A stretch of 64,000 bases of DNA from Hoplostethus atlanticus. Taxonomy: Eukaryota > Chordata > Actinopteri > Trachichthyiformes > Trachichthyidae. The notes below the pieces were generated by a model that was not told where the DNA came from, did no database searches, and saw only the letters and a list, made by a program, of their open reading frames with translations. The stretch covers positions 2,473,501-2,537,500 of the forward strand of contig JAXDDX010000070.1 of assembly GCA_034670405.1 (NCBI GenBank), in the 5' to 3' direction. The position numbers and the translations under genes are program-made. Positions 22,718-34,475 of the stretch are shown one piece after another. How positions within the stretch are numbered: the stretch's first letter is position 1; each line of letters begins with the position of its first letter.

Positions 22718-23671
22718 GTGAGAACATCAAAACCTACTCCAGCCACACAAGACGCTACGAGGCTAACAAGAATGGAGGAAGGACTGGAGGAGGGGCAGCG
22801 TCCATCTTCAGAAGAAAGGACACAGGAAACAAGGACCCAGCCCCAAAGAATGAAAGTGCAGATGAGTGGCTACATGACATCAGAGGATCCCACGAGTGAC
22901 AGCAGACAGTGCCTACTGGATGAAATTGAAGAAATCAAAGCTGAAATGACAAAGATAGTAGATCGCAAGATTCACCAGTTGAGGGAAATAAGGTCACAGC
23001 AAGAGTGGCAGAGGCCAGCAGTTACACTGAGAAATGGAAGACGTTACCAGGCCCAAAGTGAGGAGAATCTGAGTCCAGACGAAGAGCCAAAAGAGATCCA
23101 TGATGACTTCCCAAGCAGTCAGTGCCCCATAATAACTAAAGCAACAGGGCAGACCCAATATGTGCCATGGTCATTCATGGATATGGTGGGACTGGCCAGT
23201 AGACTGCCAGACCTCCATGAAGGTGCAAATAAATGGATTACAGCACTAGAAGAAAGTACAGCTGGAGTAAGGTTGGCGTTGGGCGACATCAAGGCTTTGC
23301 TCATGAACGTAGCTGGAAAACACATAACTGAAGAAATCTTCACAGCAGCACATCTGACAACGCTGGTGGCTGGAAACCGAGTGGATGAAGTGGGTTTCGG
23401 CGGATTTCGCACTCCAGTATGGGCTGAACTGAGAAAACAGTATCCAGAAAAAATGGATCCCTCCAAATTGGACGGAGAAGCGCTAAAGGACGGTGAAAGC
23501 CCAGCAAAATTCCTATGTGACTTTCAGCGAAAGTGGAGAGATGAAACAGGAAGTGCCTGGAATGCCAATGACACTACAAAAAGTCTATTTAAGGTAATGG
23601 TAAAGAAAGCCATGCCACAAGGAGTACAGACACGCCTGGACAATGTCATGGGGCTTATGAAGATGGAATGA
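22718..23671 (+). pseudogene. Endogenous retrovirus gag, capsid-containing ORF
   Basis: A 317-residue open frame. The first half is hydrophilic (EERTQETRTQ). From about residue 145 it reads as a retroviral capsid, including FMDMVGLASRLPDLHEGANK near 23180-23240, then a DIKALL segment and a WAELRKQYP segment. The C-terminal half carries SPAKFLCDFQRKWRDETG, a pattern matching the major-homology-like region of fish gamma/epsilon-type gag. The frame ends at a stop after MKMEW-type sequence near 23671, where a one-base change would continue into the next gag piece. It is intact over about 950 bp, longer than most fossils in this window, suggesting a relatively young insertion. In a live virus it would form the core shell. 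Confidence 0.75.
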
Positions 23672-24275
23672 CCACTGTTTTCTGAGCACATTGTGCACCA
23701 TGTGGAAAACTACAGAAAAGACAAACAAAAGGAAGAAGAAGCGAGCAAACGCTTGGCCGACAAGCTGACACAGCTACAGTTGAATGAACTGACCAAACCA
23801 AAAAAGGACAAAACTAAGGCTCAGGCTCCAGTGGTGACCATCGATCAAGCCCCAACACAGCCGACAGTAACCATGGCACCTCAGGCTCCAACCGCGCCCC
23901 AAACACCAGTCCAGTCACAAGAACCACAACAGATAACTCCAGGCAATACTATGGCTGCACCACAACCTATCCATATATGTTACTCAGCCTGGCGGGAATA
24001 GTGGAAATTATCGCCCCAAAGGACAACCGGAACAAAGAGGAGGACCACTCCGTTACGGGAGAGGTCCACAACAAAACCAACGCTCCCAGTCAAACCCACA
24101 GCTCAACCAAATACAAACGGAGGATAATATCTGCTGGGGGTGTGGCCAAATGGGCCACCACAAGCGGGATTGTCCAACAAATCCATGGACGGGCCCGGCG
24201 CCAACAACTCTATGGACGGGCCCAGCGGCAGAGTGGCAATAGGGGGGCCCAGAGAAGCCTGAGGGGGAATTAATA
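23672..24275 (+). pseudogene. Endogenous retrovirus gag C-terminus with CCHC zinc knuckle
   Basis: A frame at 23693-24001 continues gag with a charged helix-like stretch (KDKQKEEEASKRLADKL) and then a Pro/Gln/Thr-rich spacer. A third frame from about 24126 gives CWGCGQMGHHKRDC at 24132-24173, a perfect C-x2-C-x4-H-x4-C nucleocapsid zinc knuckle. Two frame changes (about 23670 and 24000) separate these parts from capsid and from each other. In retroviruses this end of gag binds the RNA genome. Confidence 0.8.
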
Positions 24276-24339
24276 ACACCAGTACTCTCATCACAACCGC
24301 AGGATGAGCCCACCATAGAGGTAACAATACAGGGCCAAG

Positions 24340-24860
24340 AGTACTCTTATGATTGACACAGGGGCCACATACTCATGTATTGGGAAATCCGGCTCAAACC
24401 TCCCCCTCTCCACATCGTCAGTCAAGACGGTGGGTTTCTCTGGGAAACTTCAAGTGATACCCCTAACACAGCCAATTCCAATGCTAATTGCCGGAAAGAC
24501 TATAGTCGCACCCGTTATACTCTGATAATACACCTGTCAACCTACTCGGAAGAGACATTTTGTGTCCACTAAAAGCTAACATTATGTGCACTCAGGATGG
24601 TTTCTATGTAGATTTTCCAGAAGACTCATCAGCAAGGATGATGTCAGTTTGGAGAGATCTCAGCATCGTCCAGCCTTTGGTATATTGGCTCCAACTAATG
24701 CCAAAATCCAGTCTGCTCCAAGAATGGAACGCGTGGAAACCATGGGTAAAAACCCAAATGAGACAAGCTACCGAACCACAATTACCACTCCATTGTACTC
24801 TCATGTATGATGAGCAGAAAAAACAGATTATGAGGAATGCTGGGATGAGCTGATTAACAG
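24340..24860 (+). pseudogene. Endogenous retrovirus aspartic protease region
   Basis: A plus-strand frame contains MIDTGATYSC, with the active-site DTGA at 24355-24366, and stays open until a stop near 24524. The adjoining frame immediately resumes with NLLGRDILCPL near 24537-24570, the conserved second half of retroviral proteases, so one small indel near 24520 broke it. The frame runs on to a stop near 24853 through sequence linking protease to polymerase. The enzyme would cleave gag and pol polyproteins; this copy is inactive. Confidence 0.85.
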
Positions 24861-24873
24861 AAAACTATACTAT

Positions 24874-26493
24874 GTGGTCAGCCAAGACGTGTATATAGGA
24901 CCACAGGGGGCAGCGGCGGCCATAGAGCTCCCTTCAGGATTGAAGGACTGGTTCCAAGTAACAAACTCTACCCCCCATGTCACATTGATGGTGACAAAAG
25001 GACACGAATCCCATGAGCTTGGTCCAATGGTGAAAGCTGCATTGCAAGTACAAGAATGGAAAGCCACCAAAAATAAATATATTCACATGTCGCCAGATGG
25101 GCAATACATCAGAATATCCCTACGCACAGTTGATGAAGGGCAGACAGAAAAAGTTTTAGTAAACCAAAGAACTTTCACACAGTTACCATTAACGGCCGAA
25201 CATGAAGAGTTATTGAAACAAGTACCACAGGAACTATGGTCGAAACATAAGACAGATGTAGGGCGAGTTAGATCAGCACAACCCATACGCATAAAGCTTA
25301 GACCAGAAGTAAGGCTCCCTTATAGAAAACAGTATCCACTGAAGCAGCATGCTATAGAAGGCATTAGACCCACAATTGAGGGCCTGTTGGCAGCAGGTGT
25401 ATTGGTAAAAACGAAAAGCCCTTGCAACACTCCAATTTTTCCAATCAAAAAGCCACACTCTACCGATAATCGATTGGTACATGATTTGAGAGCCATCAAC
25501 TCCATTGTGGATGCCGAAACACCCATTGTCCCCGACCCCCATACACTGCTAACCAATATCCCACCTGACACGCGCTGGTACACAGTCATTTATTTATGTT
25601 CAGCTTTCTTCAGTGTACCACTACATCCAGATTCACAGTATCTGTTTGCCTTCACATACATGCATCAGCAATACACATATACATGTGTTGCTCAGGGTTA
25701 TGTTGACAGTCCCAGCATATTTAACAGGGTGTTAGCCGAAGATCTGCAACATTTAGATGTTCCAAGTACGGTGCTCCAGTATGTAGACGACCTATTAGTT
25801 TGTAGCCCTACAAAACAGCAGTGTGAGACAGACTCTGTTACAGTCCTGGCAGCATTAGCACAAGGAGGTCACAAAGTCAGCCGAGACAAGTTGCAATTCT
25901 GTCAAGAAGAAGTTGATTACCTAGGAAGGAGATTGAGTGGAGATAAAAGGCTGATTGCCCCTTCCCAAGTAGAAGCCATAATTAACGCTCCCAAACCACA
26001 AACAGTGGAACAAATGCTCTCTTTTCTGGGGATGGCGGGATATAGTCGCCAGTGGATTTGTGACTATGCTGTCAAGACAGCGCCTCTGAGAGCCCTCACA
26101 CGAGCGGCGGGACAAAATAACAATTCAGCCCAATTACAGTGGACAGAGGACGCAGAGGGGGCCTTCTGCGCACTTAAAGGGGATCTGCAATCGGCTCCAG
26201 CACTTGGTAACCCAGACTATTCTAAGCCTTTCCATCTGTACGTTGCAGAACGAGCAGGATATGCAAATGCAGCGTTGATGCAAGACACGACGCGCAAACA
26301 ACCTTTAGCTTACTATAGCACCAAATTGGATAACATTGAGTCCGGTCTGCCACCGTTATCAGGGACTGGCTGCAGCTGCTTTCGCTTCTCAAAAAGCCTC
26401 CACACTAACTATGGGCCATCCGGTGACTCTTTATACGTCTCATCAGTTACACGCCCTGCTCACAAGCCCACGGTTCGTTCTGACTCAAGCTAG
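24874..26493 (+). pseudogene. Endogenous retrovirus reverse transcriptase ORF
   Basis: A 539-residue open frame. Residues 1 to about 125 form a linker region with PHVTLMV and HMSPDG. Reverse transcriptase follows with LVHDLRAIN near residue 205, VAQGYVDSPSIFN near 275, and the catalytic YVDD at 25780-25791. Then come VDYLGRRLS and FLGMAGYSRQW, the usual thumb/connection landmarks of gamma/epsilon-type retroviral polymerases. In motif A the position expected to be the catalytic Asp, before LCSAFF, is Tyr (codon 25591-25593), which should abolish polymerase activity. The frame is lost near 26370 where it shifts out of the RNase H reading frame. Long open length with a catalytic substitution indicates recent but inactive sequence. 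Confidence 0.9.
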
Positions 26494-26830
26494 GAAAACA
26501 GGGTATGAGGTTATACTCTCAGCACCCGAACTCAAAATCCAACGATGCAATACAGTAAATCCTGCAACTCGGATGGTATTGCCTGTGGACGGATCTCCAC
26601 ATGACTGTGTCCAAGCAACCCATGATTTTATGCGGGCACGTGAGGACTTGCATACTCAACCAATTACAGCAGATCTTACATTGTTTGTAGATGGTTCCTG
26701 TTTTAAAGATACTACAGGAAATCATGCTGGCTATGGCAGATCTGACATTGAACACAGTTATGCCAGATCAGCCACACATGGCCAAAGACTGACCCATAGT
26801 CAAGAGATCATTAAGAACTATGCCAAGTAG
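26336..26830 (+). pseudogene. Endogenous retrovirus connection/RNase H fragment, truncated
   Basis: The frame shifts near 26360 and continues as ASQKASTLTMGHPVTLYTSH, then TGYEVILSAPEL, then LFVDGSCFKDTTGNHAGYG near 26680-26740. The VDGS box holds the first catalytic Asp of RNase H. Right after GYG the protein changes abruptly to unrelated sequence and stops at 26830. The rest of RNase H and all of integrase are missing, so this is a deletion junction. A 15-bp direct repeat (AAGAACTATGCCAAG) occurs at about 26814 and 26921 near the junction. Confidence 0.8.
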
Positions 26831-27306
26831 GACGGCTTTCAGACAGATGTGAGCATAGTTATAGTCTATATACAGGCAAGCTACGAGGTATATGCAGGGG
26901 GTTCTATAAAGCCAATTTATAAGAACTATGCCAAGGGAAGCCTGGAAAAAGCAAACTATTTTGATAGATAAATCATGGCAGAAGGCCCAGATGGCCATCA
27001 TTCCCGCAAAATCAGGGCTTTGATATGCAACCTCAAGTACGCCCACAGTATAGGCTTCAGGTGACCCCTTTAGATCCAGCCCAGATGGGACCAGCCATAG
27101 GGTTCTTCCCCCAAGGGCCTTACAGGGCATCCCAACCACGCCCAATCATGAACCAGTGGTACCAACAGGGAAATGTGTTGGTAAACGCACCAGGACCAGA
27201 GGGGTCGGAGTGGGTGACTCAGCAGCCGAGAGCATCAGACCCAGGAGGCCCACGCCAGAGTCCCCCCACCATCGAGCAGGGCACCGGCGCGTCGGATTCT
27301 GACTAG
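26831..27306 (+). pseudogene. Pro/Gln-rich fragment before the retroviral 3' end, possibly env tail
   Basis: A 93-codon frame (27025-27306) is rich in Pro, Gln and Gly (PQVRPQYRLQVTPLD near its start, PGGPRQSPPTIEQG near its end). It ends about 515 bp before the polypurine tract. By position it could be the cytoplasmic end of env or an accessory product. No surface, fusion-peptide or membrane segment is present, so nearly all of env is deleted. Identity is uncertain. Confidence 0.35.
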
Positions 27307-27821
27307 GTGTCTGGGTTGAAGACGGCTGATGAAGACGACTGACGACAATAACATGAAGGCATATTTTAACTATAGGTTTCTTAACACCTACAGTTAACAT
27401 AGATGTGTCGTAGAGTTACACTGGATGACCTGTATTGGGATATGTACTGGATGGTATATTGAAAAATCTAATGAATACTACTGATCATACACTGAAGTAG
27501 TCCACACTGAAGTAGTCCACACTGATGCACATAAACATAACCCCACAGAGTGACATTATAATCCACATGCTGTTTCTGTTGTACACACATTCAAAGGAAC
27601 CATATACTTACAAATAGCTTATATTATGAAAAGCACATGCATAACTTTTTCAGTGCAGTATTGATTTGTTTCCACACAATGATGTGTGGCTTTTGTGTAA
27701 CATTTCGCCTCGTGGTAGCTAAGGTAACCGGCTCCATGTTCAGGGTGTACATTTTATGTACCTTAAAAGACACATGTTAGAACCTGTTGTGTCGCACCCG
27801 TATGTGGGACTTGTAAGTCCC

Positions 27822-27833
27822 AAAGGGGGGAAA
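27822..27833 (+). other. Polypurine tract
   Basis: AAAGGGGGGAAA lies immediately before the TG that opens the LTR. This is the expected primer for plus-strand DNA synthesis in retroviruses. Confidence 0.8.
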
Positions 27834-27951
27834 TGTTGTAAATAATTATAGTTAAAGTATAATGTATTAAGCAATATTGTCAATATCAAAATGTAAAGTC
27901 TGCATAAATATAAAGATTGTGTTTGATTAAGCATGTAACCTGAAGATCATA

Positions 27952-28038
27952 AGTAATCATAAAGTTTCAAAAATACAGTCTAAAGCTTCCCCACAGTAAT
28001 CACAAAGTTTTAAAAAATACAGTCTGAAGCTTTTTCAC
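27952..28038 (+). promoter_or_regulatory. Tandem duplication in LTR U3, enhancer-like
   Basis: Units at 27952-27994 and 27995-28038 both read AGTAATCA.AAAGTTT..AAA...ACAGTCT.AAGCTT..CAC with only a few differences. Tandem U3 repeats commonly act as enhancers in retroviral LTRs; here that role is inference. Confidence 0.75.
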
Positions 28039-28363
28039 AATAAGGGTGTCCAAGGACGAGCTACACAGGCCCCGTTATGATAAGCACCTGCAATGGCGAA
28101 AGGGAAAGTACCTAGAAAAAAAGACAGGCGGGGCATGCGCAGACAGGAGAGGCCCAGGTGGCCATTATGTAATGGTGAATGGGAAAGTCCCTTTTTCTTA
28201 TGTAACGGTTACGTAATGGAGTAAAACGAGACCGCCTACATGCCCGCAAAGACCCCCCATACGACCAAATTCGGGCGTTAGGACACCATCATTTCCGGGC
28301 AAAACAAAGCTAAATTTGGGAAAACTGGGCGTAGAAGTCAGTATTCTCCACCCAGTTCTTAGG

Positions 28364-28373
28364 CTATATAAGA
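28364..28373 (+). promoter_or_regulatory. LTR TATA box
   Basis: CTATATAAGA, about 65 bp upstream of AATAAA at 28434-28439, within the retroviral LTR. Transcription would start roughly 25-30 bp downstream. Confidence 0.75.
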
Positions 28374-28599
28374 CACAGACAGTTGTACTTCAGTCTGGTT
28401 CCGGAACAAACTCGGGTTTTGTCTCTGTTGAAGAATAAAACTCTATGCGTCGAACTCTGATCGTCTCCAGTGAATTCTTTGAACCTGTTGTGAGACTCCA
28501 GTAACGACTGAATTGTGAAGAAGATTAAGTGTTGGCGAGGAGGTCCAGTCCTTATCACTGGCCCTGACCTGGACTCTTCCTCCCCCGACAATAGGTGAA

Positions 28600-29080
28600 T
28601 CAGATATTATTAGTATACCGTTTTCAGGTCTTGCACGTTTTGCCTGAGGCTCCTGTGTCTCAGGTTCTCTCTCAGCAAACAGGTTGTCGATTTTATCCAG
28701 TAGTTGTTAAATTTTGTTTAAGGTCTCGCCTTAAAGTTCAGAAAAAACTGAATATTTGCAATTAGCTTTGCAGCTTTTTCATTTCAAATTGTCAGACATC
28801 AAAATGTAGATTTAATATTTACTGGCGTTTTGAGGAAACCGTTCTTTAAGCAGGGCACGTTTTTCCCGTAGAAGGCCTAGGAAATGCAGGAACAAATTAA
28901 AATGTTCAACCCACTTGTTAGTTTGCCGTTTCACAAAAGAGAAACAGTTTTAGAATATCCATCTACTAGTCTAATAGAATTTGTGATTCTAGAGGGGAAT
29001 AGAGACAAAAGCATACATGCATACCCAAACACATTTTTTAAAGACACGGGTGTGTGAAGTGTGTCTATTAGACATTGCTA
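28600..29080 (-). pseudogene. Minus-strand fossil coding, possibly part of the DNA-virus fossil
   Basis: Minus-strand frames give protein-like stretches: VKRQTNKWVEHFNLFLHFLG near 28860-28940, then NEKAAKLIANIQFFLNFK near 28735-28790, then KIDNLFAEREPETQEPQAKR near 28630-28695 with a basic KRAR nuclear-signal-like cluster. Stops and frameshifts separate them. The orientation is the same as the packaging ATPase and unknown gene on the far side of the retrovirus (19.6-20.95 kb), and the fossil begins right at the LTR edge. I suggest it is the 5' part of the interrupted gene. No family was recognised. Confidence 0.35.
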
Positions 29081-31194
<2,114 letters not shown>

Positions 31195-31480
31195 CCAGAG
31201 TACAGGGGCGACTATTGCGAAGGCACAATCACCTTTAGTAACAAGCCTGGACCTTGGGACAATGAAAAGATCCCTATAGATTATCTCAGGCAGCGATTGG
31301 GCTCATATTGAGACAGATCAGAGATAGATAGGGGCAAGACCCAGTTTAGCGTTAAAAGTGATCACTAAGATCTTAAATTTGATTCTGAATGAAACAGGCA
31401 GTCAATGTATAGAAGCTACAATGGGAATGATATGATCTTGCTTCCTGGAATTAGTAAGAAGCCGCAACTTAAGCACAAGG
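31195..31480 (-). mobile_element. L2/CR1-type LINE fragment
   Basis: The minus strand reads QDHIIPIVASIH, then LPVSFRIKFKILVITFNAKL, then DCAFAIVAPVLWNK with in-frame stops between. This is the C-terminal pattern (HITPIL..LHWLPV..RI.FKIL...AP.LWN) shared by L2/CR1-type LINE proteins. Only about 90 decayed codons remain. Confidence 0.8.
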
Positions 31481-31559
31481 TAATAAAGACATGAATCACT
31501 TTCTCACAAAGGTCAGCAAAGGAAAGATAGGATCTGATCTTTGTGATATTTCTCAGTTG

Positions 31560-31815
31560 GAGGCAGGCGCATAGCTAAGGGAGGGCCTCTGCTGTCCACA
31601 ATAAGAAAAACATGAGTGGCGTTTGGAAGGAGGGAAAAAAACAACAACACTGCATACGAACAGCAAAACCTCATCCCAACCATGAAGCATGGTGGAGGGA
31701 GCATCATGGTTTGGGGCTGCTTTGCTGTCTCAGGGCCTGGATGGCTTCAGTCACTGAGGGAATAATGAATTTGCTTGAGGTCATTGCTGCTAAAAGGAGG
31801 TTTGAACAATGTGTT
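31560..31815 (+). pseudogene. Tc1-like transposase remnant
   Basis: One plus-strand frame reads LIPTMKHGGGSIMVWGCFA near 31672-31730. Another gives LLEVIAAKRRFEQ near 31775-31815, the usual Tc1 C-terminal end. The part between, with the later catalytic residues, is deleted. The structure parallels the remnant at 1.2-1.8 kb, and both may derive from a common internally deleted form. Confidence 0.8.
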
Positions 31816-32069
31816 TAATAAAGATACTGTATGTAAAAGTAAAAATGTGTTATTTGTTAAACATTGTGTTTATCCATTAACTCAGATTAAGATCAGACCA
31901 TATTTTAGGAACCATTCATATAGGAATGAAAGTAATTCAAAAGGGTTCACAAGTGTAATTCAAAAGTGTAATATCTTCATACAAAATAAAATGAGTTCCA
32001 AAAATCCCACTCATTTTAACCATAGGCAGAAAAAAAGAAAGCCCCGAAATGACAACACTTGACTACTCA

Positions 32070-32265
32070 GGGTCATGGGGGAGGTGGAGCCTATCCCAGC
32101 ATACATTTAGCTGAAGGCATGACAACACACTGGACTGCATAGGGGCAATTTAGAGTCTCCAAGCCACCTGACTTGCATGTCTTTGGATTGTGGGCGGAAA
32201 CCCCGAATATAGAAAATGTAAACTCCGCACAAAAAGGACCAGGGTCGAGATTCAATTCAATGATT
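32070..32265. repeat. Common fish interspersed repeat fragment
   Basis: The sequence GGTGGAGCCTATCCCAGC...GGGCAATTTAGAGTCTCCAA...TTGCATGTCTTTGGATTGTGGG...AACTCCGCAC follows a pattern I recognise as a widespread teleost interspersed repeat. It carries no coding. Its superfamily cannot be stated from this fragment. Confidence 0.65.
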
Positions 32266-32369
32266 CCACCCACAGGAAGTGTCAAATTGAAACTTAAGAG
32301 TGAAATTCAAAAGCTGAACTCACCAACATTAGATCTTTTGCCTCTCTTGAATTCACTTTAGAATTGTAG

Positions 32370-32790
32370 GGCCTCAGGTGAAAAGCCATGGGTCAAAAAT
32401 CCAATCTGAGGGCACGATTTTCTGGCACAGATTACGCAGTAGGAGGGTTTCAGTGATAAAACACTCACCTTTGCTTATTAACTCAGATCACAACTCGTCT
32501 TCAGATAAAAACTGGGTTAAGAGGTTCTTCAGCAGCCTCTCCGGCTGGTCTCTCCCCGTGGACTGCAGATTCCACTTTTTAAGTCTTTTGTCTCAATCAG
32601 CTTCCACCTGGGGCAAGATGGCCGACTGGCTGTTGTCTGCTGGGGAGTGTAGTCCTTTCCCACAGTTTCTCTGTGGCAGATGCCCCAGTCTGCCACAGTA
32701 CACCTTTGGTACAGTGATGAGACCGCCCGGGGCTGTGTGCAGTTTACTGACATCACCTTACAGGATTTCTGAGAACTGAAGTTCAAATGT
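32370..32790 (-). repeat. LTR-like dispersed repeat, copy A
   Basis: This stretch and 46045-46480 share an ordered series: TTATTAA...ACAACTC, CTTCAGCAGCCTC..CGGCTGGTCT, AGATTCCACT, CAATCAGCT.CCACCTGG, GACTGGCTGT.GTCTGCTGG and TCTCTGTGGCAGA. On the minus strand a polyadenylation-like AATAA motif lies near the end. Non-coding content and the repeated GATGGCCGACTGG context resemble fish retrotransposon LTRs. Ends were not defined. Confidence 0.5.
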
Positions 32791-34120
32791 GTCAGTTATC
32801 TCTTACTGCCATTTGAAGCCTAGCGCGGCGTTAAACTGAGCTGTTAATCCGCTCAATAAAATATGTTTAAAAATGACAGAGAAATTGTGCACACATCCAT
32901 GTGTTAGTGCATATGTGTTTGCATGAGTGCTTGTTTATACCTACACGTGCACGTCGTCTAGTGTGTGGTTTGGGGCACACACTGTGTCTTCTTTACAATG
33001 GTAAAAGGATGTTTGATCCCACCTGGTATATCATATCCGCAGAGAGTGGCAGAGGTATTAAGAAAGATGACAGGAATGAGAAATGCTGCCGTGATGCAGC
33101 ATTGCTGCCAATATCATTATCTGCAGCACTGCACTGCACAATGCACTACTGCAAACCAGTGAAAACCTTACCATGTCGAACCAGGCCTACTACACTAACG
33201 TCTCATTACTCTGACAAACGATGAGCTTTGATGACTGGCTGAGCCCGTCTGAGACCAGAGATAATGACTTCAGTGAATGCTTGGCTGTGCTCTCTCTCTC
33301 TCTCTCTCTCTCTGCTACATTGGTCCATCAGCTTCTGATTTGCCCTACCCTTTTTTCTGTTACCTCTGTCTGTCTTTCTATCTGTTCAGATGATACAGGT
33401 TTTCTCCCCATTATCATGCAACCTACATTTATTGCATTATTGATATTACATTATTGCTAATGCAAGGTGTCTGTGTTTGTGCAACAATTAAATGAATTAA
33501 CCCCTATGGCTGTTTACAGTGGTTCAAGTTGTAACTCAGTTGCCAGTGACATATTTGTAATTAATTATGGATTGTTATATGTTTGGATTATGATTATTGA
33601 GCCTCACAATATGAACAAACCAAACAAGTAAAATATATCTGTGACGAGAAAATACTGTAATTCAAATGCAGAGCGCAGGGATGTTTAGTGGTGGTTGGTA
33701 TGGGTCCTGTTGGGAACAACTGAGGGGAAGAGAGTAGATTGTGTTCTCTGTTGTTGTGTGGTGAAGCCCACATTTCCCTTCTACAAGCTGTCCTTAAGGC
33801 CAGAGCCTGAAGAAGCCCGAACATCATAAGAACTCTGCCAAGAAACAGACCGCATGAGGCAGAGGATGAGGAGAAAGGATGCAGTGACATTGTTCAGACC
33901 TTATGAAGTTACACAGGTCTTACACGGCTTGAGGTCCACACATTTGAGCTGTTCCCATTCAGACATGTACTATTCAATGTGACGATTTTTTGTCATTACC
34001 ATTCTTACAACATTACTCATGCCATTATAAACATGGACCCTAGTTTCCCATCATTCTCCATCACTCCATCTAACCAAAATCATGCTTCAATTGTGTCTTA
34101 CTTGCCCGGGTTCATGGCTC
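32791..34120. other. No gene seen; contains a (CT)n
   Basis: Unassigned sequence. A (CT)n run lies at about 33291-33313. A 98-codon minus-strand frame at 33594-33890 has no recognisable motif and was not called. Confidence 0.4.
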
Positions 34121-34160
34121 TGCAATACAGTTCTATAGGGTCCTATAGAACTGTATTGCA
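34121..34160. repeat. 40-bp near-perfect palindrome
   Basis: Arms at 34121-34139 and 34142-34160 are exact 19-bp reverse complements with only a 2-base spacer. No surrounding element explains it. Confidence 0.9.
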
Positions 34161-34334
34161 CCCTGGTAGTGCTATCTCTCTCTTAAGCTGTTACTCTTTG
34201 GCTACTGCAGACAGTCCTGCTCGACTAGCTTTTTGGCGGAAGCTTGTAAATTACTTTAGCTTGTAATAAAATCATTTTAAATCAATATTTGATGTCAAAT
34301 GATTCATGTCTTTCGTAAGTAGCCATGTAATAAG

Positions 34335-34475
34335 TGGGATAATGTACAGCGAGTCAGTCATTATTGCAAAATAAGCTACTTCTGAGAGCTCAAGAACCAA
34401 GTGCAAAGCAGAGCACCCTGTCAAGGCTTATTTTGCGATAATGTCAGACTCACTGTACATTATGCCCTATTTAAA
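34335..34475. mobile_element. MITE-like element with about 40-bp imperfect TIRs
   Basis: The left end GGGATAATGTACAGCGAGTC... (about 34337-34380) and the right end (about 34424-34470) are reverse complements over about 40 bp with several mismatches; both contain ATAATGTACAG and CAAAATAAGC. The interior is about 45 bp. Family and target duplication are unclear. Confidence 0.65.

Larger units (their letters stand above)
27834..28590 (+). mobile_element. Endogenous retrovirus 3' LTR
   Basis: The LTR is inferred from TGTTG right after the polypurine tract to CGACA at 28590, giving TG...CA ends and about 757 bp. It contains a TATA box (CTATATAAGA, 28364-28373) and AATAAA (28434-28439) about 65 bp apart, so U3, R and U5 can be placed. 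U3 holds a 43-bp tandem duplication at 27952-28038 and a repeated GGGAAAGT motif near 28100 and 28170. The right edge is less certain than the left, because no matching 5' LTR exists in the window to compare. Confidence 0.75.

Noticed and set aside
24126-24173. Host zinc-finger gene exon
   Set aside because: The CCHC knuckle is exactly where nucleocapsid belongs between capsid and protease of the retrovirus.
33594-33890. 98-codon minus-strand open frame
   Set aside because: No motif, no splice or promoter context, and similar lengths occur by chance in this window.
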